Assembly (NCBI RefSeq): GCF_905171765.1
Contig: NC_053393.1
Coordinates: 62,341,371 to 62,405,370 of the forward strand
Source: Bufo bufo
Taxonomy: Eukaryota; Chordata; Amphibia; Anura; Bufonidae
Length of the DNA: 64,000 nucleotides
Direction of reading: 5' to 3'
In this document: in pieces, positions 56,369 through 64,000 of the stretch
Layout: every line of letters begins with the position of its first letter
Position numbering within the stretch: the first letter of the stretch is position 1
Position numbers and translations under genes: made by a program
Notes under the pieces: model-generated
Databases searched by the model: none
The model's input: only the letters and a program-made list of their open reading frames with translations
Told to the model about the DNA's origin: nothing

Positions 56369-57068
56369 GTCACTGTCACAATGTAGGGGGAGAGGAGGAA
56401 CATCAGAATGACCACAGAAGGAAAATGACCTGAAACTAGGCCTCACGGCTAGGGAAAGGAAAAAGGTCACCACCTAGGAAATCCTAAACCTAGCCCTGAC
56501 TCCAGTCAGCATGAATAGACCCTGAAGTTGGGAATATTCATACACCGGAAACCTAGGCCATAGAAACCCTGAAAAGTCTGAGGTGTAGTGACAAGGTCTG
56601 AGACCCCTGGTTCCTTCCCAGATCAACGAACCAGCGTCTCCCTGAGACCTAGGAAACAATGAGCAAAAAGGGACAACAAAATACAAAGGGGAATACACTT
56701 ATCTTATATAGAAAATGGATAAGTGGGAACTCAGAAGAGGACAACACACCAGCTCTTGCAACTCCAGGCAGATAATATCAACCGCATGGTAAGAAGTGTG
56801 AGTCCAGACTAAATAGAGGAGCAGTGATGACCACAAACTACACCTGAAACAAGAGGTGTGGTCATTAGAAATGGCCTTGCGGTTCGCCCGGTGGTCGTTT
56901 TGCGGCAAACTTTGTGCATTTACTATTCACCATACATGCGAACATGTGGCAATATTCGCGCTCGCCATATTCTTTTACATTGTGAAGAGCTTTGACCCAT
57001 GACACATCCATCAGGTGGTACAGGAGAGCCAATTGAGAAGTTTCAGCACATGGACATACCCCCTACCT

Positions 57069-57076
57069 TATAAATA
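57069..57076 (+). promoter_or_regulatory. TATA box candidate of hAT-C
   Basis: TATAAATA lies about 200 bases inside the left end and about 575 bases before the ORF start, the same arrangement as in hAT-B. Confidence 0.5.
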
Positions 57077-57192
57077 GACCTGATCTGGGCGCCATTTTAT
57101 ATTCAGTGTTTTGCCAGTGTAGGGAGAGGTTGCCGTGTGGAGCAGGGACAGACTGTTAGGGACACAAATCGCTAGCTAATAGGGCCACAAAA

Positions 57193-58610
57193 GTCTATTT
57201 AAGGACTGGTATATGTGTGCTATCGATAGGTGTGACTTACTGAGGGGTGCAATATACTTTTTAACATAGAAAGTATATTATAGTGCATTTGTATTGTCCA
57301 GCAGTTGTGTGCGGTTCTGCTGCGATACTGCAGCTACACAGAGTGCCAAGCGCTATTGGAACAAATAACTTCTACTGGTGTGATATACCAGTTGCCTGAT
57401 TGAAGCAGGGGTGTTATATACCAATAATATACTTTCTATATACTGCACTTGGGTAGTGCAGCAGTTGTGTGCGGTTCTGCTGCGATACTGCAGCTACACA
57501 GAGTGACAAACGCTATTGGAACAAATAATTTCTACTGGTGTGATTTACCAGTTGCCCCCACAAAAAACTGATTGAGGCAGGGGTGTGATTTATCTTCTTC
57601 CACAAATACTGCTCTTCTATAGGGACTTTTATCACACGGTCATTTTGAAAATGACAGGCAGAGGAAGATGCAGGCCGTTCTGCAGTGGTGGTAGGGGTCG
57701 GGCAGGTGCACCAGGCCGGAGCCTAAGTGGGAAGTTGCAGAAGGTGTGTGCGATTACGTCAAAGGACGCATCAAACCTGGTTGAGTGGCTCACTCAGCCT
57801 TCCGCTTCTGCACCCTCCTCTTCCTCTCTATCTGCTCCCTCTTCACTCTCTTCTGTGTGCACCCCAAAGACACCACCACCACCATATCCTCTCCGCTCGA
57901 AACAGAGGAATTATTTTCCCATCCATTACAAGACCTTACCGATGCATAGCCATTCTTGGCATCGGATCAGGAAGAGGAGGTGTCAACGGTTTCCACCCAG
58001 CAGTCTGACGACAGTACCCAGATCAGCCCATGGAGTCTATTTAAGAACTGGCATAGGTGTGCTATCGATTGGTGTGACTTACTGAGGGGTGCAATATACT
58101 TATAATATACTTTCTAACATAGAAAGCATATTATAGTGCAATTGCATTGTGCAGCAGTTGTGTGCGGTTCTTCTGCAATGCTGCAGCTACATGGAGTGAC
58201 AAACACTGTTGGAACAAATAATTTCTACTGGTGTGATTTACCATTTGCCACCCAAACAAATTGATTGAAGCAGGGGTGTTATATACCAATTATATACTTT
58301 CTATATAGTGCATTTGGGTAGTGCAGCATTTGTTTGCGGTTTTGCTGCGTTACCGCATCTACACAGAGTGACAAAGGCTATTGGAACAAATAATTTCTAC
58401 TAGTGTGATTTACCAGTTGCCCCCCCAAAAAACTGATTGAAGCAGGGGTGCTATGTACCAATAATATACTTTCTATATAGTGCATTTAGGTGCATATAGT
58501 GCATTTAGGTGCATTTAGGTAGTGCAGCATTTGTTTGCGGTTTTGTTGCGTTACCTCAGCTACAGTAATTTCTACTGGTGTGATTTACCAGTTGCCCCCC
58601 AAAAAATTGC
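57193..58610. repeat. hAT-C repeats of about 180 bp flanking the ORF
   Basis: GCAGCTACACAGAGTGACAA, TGGAACAAATAATTTCTACT and GGTGTGATTTACCAGTTGCC recur near 57330, 57490, 58200, 58370 and 58560. The segment starting GTCTATTTAAG occurs at 57193 and again near 58037, on both sides of the ORF. Confidence 0.7.
57651..58085 (+). pseudogene. hAT-C transposase, N-terminal remnant
   Basis: ATG 57651 opens MTGRGRCRPFCSGGRGRAGA, an Arg/Gly-rich start like that of hAT-A. DASNLVEWLTQPSASAPSSS corresponds to EQVQALIDWVADSASS in hAT-A, followed by Ser/Pro-rich sequence. The frame runs into repeat sequence and stops at 58085. BED finger and catalytic core are absent, so it is a deletion product. The extra codons from 57585 are leader sequence. 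Confidence 0.65.
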
Positions 58611-59333
58611 TGTGATATCACAACAATACTTAGTGCACCAATCACTAATATCTCATGAGACCTTCTAAAATGTGAAGTTGTGTGTACCACGAAAAAAAAA
58701 AATCACATAATTAGGAATTTTCGCAATGGCGCTTTTTTTTAAACACTCGATCTGCATATACAGCGATTGTTATACCATGCATGTGAAATGTAATCAAATA
58801 CACTGCTTTAATGTCAAATTACTTACAGTGATCAAAAGTTCTTCCTCAACATCGCGAAAATTGTTGCTAACCATCTTTTCTGATCGCTTCCAACTTCGGT
58901 CTGGTGGAAACCAGTTGCTGTAGTAGGCTGCGCCTATTTTGCACATGCGCATACACGAAAATTACATTGCCAATATTTTGCATTGAAAAAAATTAGTGAA
59001 TGGAGATTGCAAATTCGAATAATACATCTGGTATGTCACTGTCCATGTTGTGGGACTATTTGTGCACTTCTAGTAATTATTTGGTGGCTGCAAATATGAC
59101 CTGAAGGTTTTTCAGGTTCGCCTGCCATTCAAGTCTATGGGGCCCGCTGCGAACACACGGTTCGCGAACATTTGAGCGTTCGCTAACCGTCCCGGCCAAT
59201 GTTCGTCCATCACTAGTGGTCATACCAGCAACAACACTGCAAAGTGAAAACCGAGAGACTGTCAGATAACCTCACATGATGCAAGTCTCTCAGATCTTCT
59301 AACCTCTGTCACGGGAGGGATCGGCACAGTCAC

Positions 59334-59640
59334 ACTCTAATCAGCTAATCAACACAAGACACCTGCAAAGGTCTCCTAAGCCTTTAAATAGTCCCTCATG
59401 CTGGTTCAGTAATCTACACAACCGTGGAGAAGACTGTTGACTTGACAGCTGTTCAAAAGACAGTCATTGACACCTTCCAAAAGGTCATTGCTAAAGAAGC
59501 TAGCTGTTCACAGAATGCTGTATTCAAGCATATTAATGGAAACTTGAGTGGAAGGAAAAAGTGTGGTAGAAAAAGGTGCACAAGCAAGAGGTGTAACCAT
59601 AGCCTTGAATGGATTGTTAAGGAAGTACATTAACTTTTTG
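59334..59640 (+). pseudogene. Tc1-like element, transposase N-terminal fragment
   Basis: Sequence continues the Tc1 left part across the LTR (ACTCTAATCAGCTAATCAAC). The frame at 59424-59633 encodes a helix-turn-helix start (VIAKEASCSQNAVFKHINGN, KCGRKRCTSKR). It lacks Met-Gly at the usual start and ends early at TAA. The DDE core is absent. Confidence 0.7.
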
Positions 59641-60951
59641 ATAATATTCTTATTAATTTAGGCAACGACATTTCATTTTATATAGGAGATATAGACTGGT
59701 GTAGGAAACACCAGTCTTGCTAAATCTCATACACCTGTTTTAAATTCTGGTTCATGGAGAAAACCCCAGAAAAAATAGGGGTTGTTTTCATTACATTGGT
59801 GACAACTGGCAGGTGACTATAGCCAGGAGACCACTTGCTCCATGTTAACCACCCACTTCAGTCCTGGTTATTTTGAGGCTGATTTACTAATACTGTCTAA
59901 AAATAAGACACACTTAAACTGTCAGATTTTTCACAATGGCTGATGCTGGATGATAAATCTGGTGCACCTATAGACTGTCTATTCTACTGTACATTTACAT
60001 GATGTTACCTTAGTTTTCCTCAAGATATGTTTCATTTTTGGTGAATTTTTCAGTGCAGAATAGTGCATCCAAGCCACACCCCTTTCCAGTGAAGCCACAC
60101 CCCTTTCCAGTAAAGACACACCCCTTTCCAGTGAAGCCACACTCCTTTCAGCTAGGCCACCTTCCTTGACATGCGAGATGTAAAAAGCATAGTGTCTAAA
60201 AGAGTTGATATACGTGGTGCTGTTTTTTTGGAGCAAATTACATCAGAAATCCGATGCATTTTGGAGATTAAAAGTCCCTCAGTGTATCAGTTTTCCTTAA
60301 AGTGTTCATGTAAATTATGTAATCACTGTATTTATATTTTTTGCAATTTCTTGAAACAAATTATGATTATTGCAATTTTTCTCCACTCTTCTTTGATCTT
60401 ATTTCCGATTCTTCACAGTGTAGTTTCTGGATATTCTGTCTGCTCAAGCACTTTTTTTCCTTGTAAATGTCAAAACTTCTGCTTCTGAATTGCAAGCATT
60501 TTCGTGAATGTTCTTTCCTTTGTATCAATGCCAGATGCTGTATCTGGTAATAAAGAATTTATACTAGTTATGCACCTTTTTATCTCCAAAAATTGCTTTA
60601 CTTCTGCTTTCATTGACTAGGAAATGGAAGCAGGAAACAAGAAACAAGTAACCTTTGATCGTAACTTAATTTTATCCACCCCTGTGAACTGATCAGACTG
60701 AAGGTGTTATCCATGCAATCTGTAGATACCGGTCTCTAATGCACTCTTGGCTGACTTTCCTGATATGAGTTAAGAAACAGCGAGTTAAAAGGTTTCTTCT
60801 ATTCATGACAAAATATCTCTGTGCAGCCATTTTAATGCCAGGCAGCCGTACAATGAGCTACTGGGTCACTTTGTTCTATTGTATTAGCAGATGTTTAAGG
60901 CAAGACGATGCTCAATATACCATGGCAATTTCTCAAATAATATTATAGACA
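59641..60951. other. No gene; short tandem repeat at 60060-60150
   Basis: A unit of about 22 bases (AAGCCACACCCCTTTCCAGT) occurs four times with changes. The 85- and 105-residue ORFs around it show no domain. The rest shows nothing recognised. Confidence 0.5.
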
Positions 60952-60955
60952 TTAA

Positions 60956-61572
60956 AAGGTTTCTGTCACCCCAATTTTCACTATTAAACAGGCGGACATT
61001 ATGCATGTGAAAATGTCACCTGAATTTAACTCTGCATTTCTTTTATTTAAGTAGGCCCCCGTTTTCGTGTAACTTTAACTTTTATTATATGCAAATTAGC
61101 CTCTAGGAGCAGGTGCAACGCTGCTCCGTTCGCCCACCTCATTTCCATGCCCTTCTGTCTTGATTGACAGGGCCAGGCCAGCATTGGTTCTCCTGCTGGC
61201 CCTGTCTACCGTGTAAATCTCGCGCCTGCGCCATCCCGTTCAGTATACAGCGCAGGCAGCTTGCCGGCTGCCATCTTCCTTACTGCGCCTGCGCCGAATA
61301 CTAAACGGGACGGCACAGGCACGAGATTTACACGGCAGACAGGGCCAGCAGGAGAACCAACACTGGCCTGGCCCTGTCAATCAAGACAGAAGGGTGTGGA
61401 AATGAGGTGGGCGAACTGAGCCTCTAGGATAATTTGCATATAATAAAAGTTTAAATTACACGAAAATGGGGGCATACTTAAATAAAAGAAAAGCAGAGTT
61501 AAATTCAGGTGACATTTTCACATCTATAATGTCAGCCTGTTTAATAGTGAAAATTGGAGTGACAGAAACCCT
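60956..61572. mobile_element. Foldback element flanked by TTAA
   Basis: It starts AAGGTTTCTGTCACC and ends GTGACAGAAACCCT, with TTAA at 60952-60955 and 61573-61576. The arms pair over most of the 617 bp (CAGGGCCAGGCC, CTCCTGCTGGCCCTGTC). It is the same end type as 32288-32920, but the arms differ. Confidence 0.88.
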
Positions 61573-61576
61573 TTAA

Positions 61577-62320
61577 TATGAATTTTATATTCCCATCTGG
61601 ACATTTTATGACATATGCACGGAATATCTCATAAATGTCAGGATAGGTGCAGGCTCCAGCTCTGGCAACTGCTCCTATCCTGACAACTGGGCCATGTCTT
61701 GTGATGTCATGAATGGAGAGGTGGCTACATACTGTATGTGCGGGTCTCTACATTCACTTCTATTAGGCTTCAAGAAATAGCTGAGTTTGGCTATATTTAA
61801 AGTCCCATAGCAGTGAATGCAGAGAGACACACAAAAAAGGTCACCATTCACAATAGCACAAGACTGGGCTCTTTTCTCAAGATAGAAGCAGGTCCCAGGG
61901 GTAGGGCCCACACCTATCAGACATTTGCGGCATATCCTGTGGCTATGCCATAAATGTCCAGACTGGGACCTTTACGACTGGGCTAGTTTTTACCTTTAAA
62001 GAGCTTTTCCACATTTTAGACATTGATGACCTATCTTCAGGATAAGTCATCAATATCACATGGGTGAGGGTCCAACAACCAGCAACTCACCTATCAGGTG
62101 TTTTAGGCAGCCGCCAGGAGCAAAACAATGCATGGAGTCAAAAGCATAAAGCCCCATCTACCGTGTAGTTGCTGTGCCAGTGTACTGCAGCTCAGCTCTC
62201 ATTAGCACAACAAAAATTGGTCTGGACCTTAAGGGGTTAAATTCAGACTGTGACATTTGAATTTGCTTAGTCTGGGAAAAAAACATGGTTTATGGAAGAT
62301 CTAATTATAATGACTGCCAC
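61577..62320. repeat. Fragments of two dispersed palindromic repeats
   Basis: Near 61910-61970 GGCATATCCTGTGGCTATGC forms a palindrome. Near 61997 TTTAAAGAGCTTTTCCAC leads to CATTGATGACCTATC and its inverse GATAAGTCATCAATAT. Both look like interior parts of TTAA-type MITEs without clear ends. Confidence 0.5.
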
Positions 62321-62333
62321 AAGATGCTGTGAT

Positions 62334-62878
62334 TAGTGTTGACACAATCGAAGTTCACGAAGTGGACTAAGATCTGAATTTAAGGGAAAATTCTATTTGT
62401 TGCGAAGCTGAATTTCCACATACTTCATGGTAACAGATCAATTGTCCCTAAAATGGTGGTAAAGCAAAAAAAATTCATACTCATCTCATCCATTTGTGAG
62501 AAGAGTCCTCCTCAGCCATCTTGATTGAAGATCTCGTGTGACAACCCATTCGTGGTGAGTGGTGACGTATGACAACACCACGCTGGCCAGCATGATGACG
62601 TCATCACGCACCATGCAAGATTTCGCGCTGAGTCTTCAAGCAAGATGGCCACGGTGGGCTCTTCGTGATCAAATGGATAGTATTTTTAAGATTTTTTTTT
62701 AACAGATTAACCCCTGACAATGGCCATATCAGATGCCGCGATCAGCGATGAATGCGGCATCTGAGGGGTTCAATGACGGGGGGTCGCCGATTCCTAAGTA
62801 GTCCATCACAAAGCAAATTTCTTTGTGAAATTCGGTGAAGCAGCCAAATCAAAGTTTTGAGAACTTTTTTCACCTCTA
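62334..62878. mobile_element. hAT-type MITE (reverse orientation), duplication GCTGTGAT/GTTGTGAT
   Basis: It starts TAGTGTTGACACAATCG and ends TTTTTTCACCTCTA. Flanking octamers differ at one base. Interior landmarks match the MITE family at 8798 in reverse, including TGACGTCA near 62595 and AGCAAGATGGCC near 62638. Confidence 0.72.
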
Positions 62879-62886
62879 GTTGTGAT

Positions 62887-63909
62887 GGTTGATTCATACA
62901 AGTTCTTAAGATGCTGGATGTCTTTCTAGAAATATATCATTTAAAATATTATATGAGCTAGATTTCTGGAGATGTGGTGTAGATGCATGGATTTATTCTG
63001 GTTGCCATAACTGAAGTCAGGTGGAAACTATTCCCCCCAATATAGGTCAATTGTGATCTACCATCCCATTTATTTTATTTTTTTCTGCCTTCTCCTGGAT
63101 TTCTCTCTCTCAGAGGGTGTTGCCAGAAAGTAGGAAGGAGGAGGCTCTGCAAACATTGCTGCTCCTTCAGCTAGGTGGAGATGTTGTTACATGCGTCCCC
63201 TCATGTTATCAAAATGCCCCAGAGAGGTAGGAGAGGAGGAAAAAAAAAAAACTGAGAAAGTAGCAAGATGTAAACCTACAGTTGTTATTTACTCGTCAAA
63301 TGTACAGGACAGTTCAAGCTTTCTGGTTATTCGTCTGCTCAGTACAATACACAGAGGTTCAATTTCTTGCAATAATAGAATCTGATCAAACTCAAACTGT
63401 GGTTAGTGGTGGTGGTTCCTTCTCATGCACCTGGACCCTTTTGGCTTTCTGTACTGTGCCTTTTCCTATTTCTTCCTACCCTGGATGGGTCTTGACTCTT
63501 GATTATTTCCTCCGTCGTCCCTAGGCAGGGGACTCACAGGGAATTAAGTCAGCATGACATACTGGAGAAGCCTAAGTTGCAGGAGCAGCCAGCTCTTTTC
63601 TTCAGGTTTTCTCTATCACAATAGTGAGCTGTAGGAGACTGTAAGGGGGACATAGGGGATTTATTTATAGCAGACACAGATCTATGAATGTGTGCTGCTC
63701 TCTGCAGAGTTCAGAGTGGCATTGGGGGGGCTCTGCCCTAGGTCCCCCCAATGCATCTGCCTTAGGTGCACCCTCATAAGTGCCCTAGCTCCAGATGCCC
63801 CTCAATCTAAATGCACACCTAATATTTAATCTTTTCCAGTTGCCCCCTAATACCTCTGCTCCAGGATCACCACTATTATCCTGCCTCAGGTGACCCTAAT
63901 GCCTCTGCT
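62887..63909. other. No feature seen
   Basis: Two ORFs of 64 and 80 residues overlap in different frames without recognisable domains. Nothing else stands out. Confidence 0.5.
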
Positions 63910-63913
63910 TTAA

Positions 63914-64000
63914 AGGCGTTGTCCGAGTTAGGAAAAAAAGTAATATAGCACTGAAAATCTGATGGGCAGCAATATATAACTAAGATAAGCAAGTTTTATG
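63914..64000. mobile_element. Start of a TTAA-type MITE, cut by window end
   Basis: TTAA at 63910-63913 is followed by AGGCGTTGTCCGAGTTA, a left end typical of frog TTAA-type MITEs. The element runs off the window. Confidence 0.55.

Larger units (their letters stand above)
56866..59215 (+). mobile_element. hAT-C: non-autonomous hAT, 8-bp duplication GTGGTCAT
   Basis: The left end reads TAGAAATGGCC and the right end, inverted, TAGTGATGGACG. GTGGTCAT lies at 56858-56865 and 59216-59223. It has a TATA box, a short N-terminal transposase ORF and repeats on both sides of that ORF. The rest of the transposase is missing. Length is 2350 bp. Confidence 0.85.
56374..59328. mobile_element. Solo LTR, 5-bp duplication GTCAC, split by hAT-C
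   Basis: It starts TGTCACAATG and ends GATCGGCACA. GTCAC flanks it at 56369-56373 and 59329-59333. Its own length is about 600 bp (56374-56865 plus 59224-59328). Internal blocks match the LTR at 38916. A 59-bp ORF-poor interior shows nothing coding. Confidence 0.82.

Noticed and set aside
1..64000. CRISPR arrays, operons or bacterial features
   Set aside because: Tandem arrays here lack regular unique spacers, and the coding content is entirely eukaryotic mobile elements.

Overview
This window is eukaryotic intergenic DNA made almost entirely of transposable elements. No host protein-coding gene, tRNA, rRNA or CRISPR array could be supported. An amphibian, probably a frog, is the likeliest source. 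The reasons are an L1-type LINE, several hAT families whose ends read like TAGAGATGAGCGAA, TTAA-flanked foldback elements and a gypsy-like LTR element of a kind common in frogs. That assignment is inference.

Layout. 1-2169: 3' end of a gypsy-like LTR retrotransposon (repeat-rich ORF, polypurine tract, LTR) inserted in a hAT copy whose C-terminal part follows at 2170-3139. 3160-6705: reversed fragment of a large TTAA-type element, here called K, carrying a Harbinger-type MITE. 6706-8376: internally deleted hAT. 8299-11557 and 12731-16930: two copies of a segmental duplication, each holding the same MITE and the same L1 insertion site; the second copy gained a 2.2 kb hAT at 13450-15660. 16184-29106: an L1 copy with 15-bp target-site duplications, split inside ORF2 by a 7.8 kb K element (20002-27828). 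K carries a satellite array of about 193-bp units with a higher-order repeat of about 946 bp, and a solo LTR. 29299-32920: MITEs and foldback elements. 32925-38001: mostly unannotated, with repeat fragments.

38010-55450: a decayed autonomous hAT (hAT-B) whose gene is broken by a solo LTR (38916-39541), a complete hAT with an open 1125-residue transposase frame (hAT-A, 40828-48745), a Tc1-like element (49506-50539) and a non-autonomous hAT (50664-54481), which itself holds a small hAT MITE (53453-53740). Each insertion is bounded by the duplication expected for its class, and the flanking reading frame rejoins when the insert is mentally removed. 55602-64000: more MITEs, a three-level nest (Tc1 fragment, solo LTR, hAT-C) and foldback elements.

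The only clearly intact gene is the hAT-A transposase (43547-46924, minus strand). The elements do not work as a pathway. What the window offers is a readable order of insertions, repeated growth of minisatellites inside hAT elements, and a satellite array growing inside a transposon. Names K, hAT-A, hAT-B and hAT-C are local labels, not database names.
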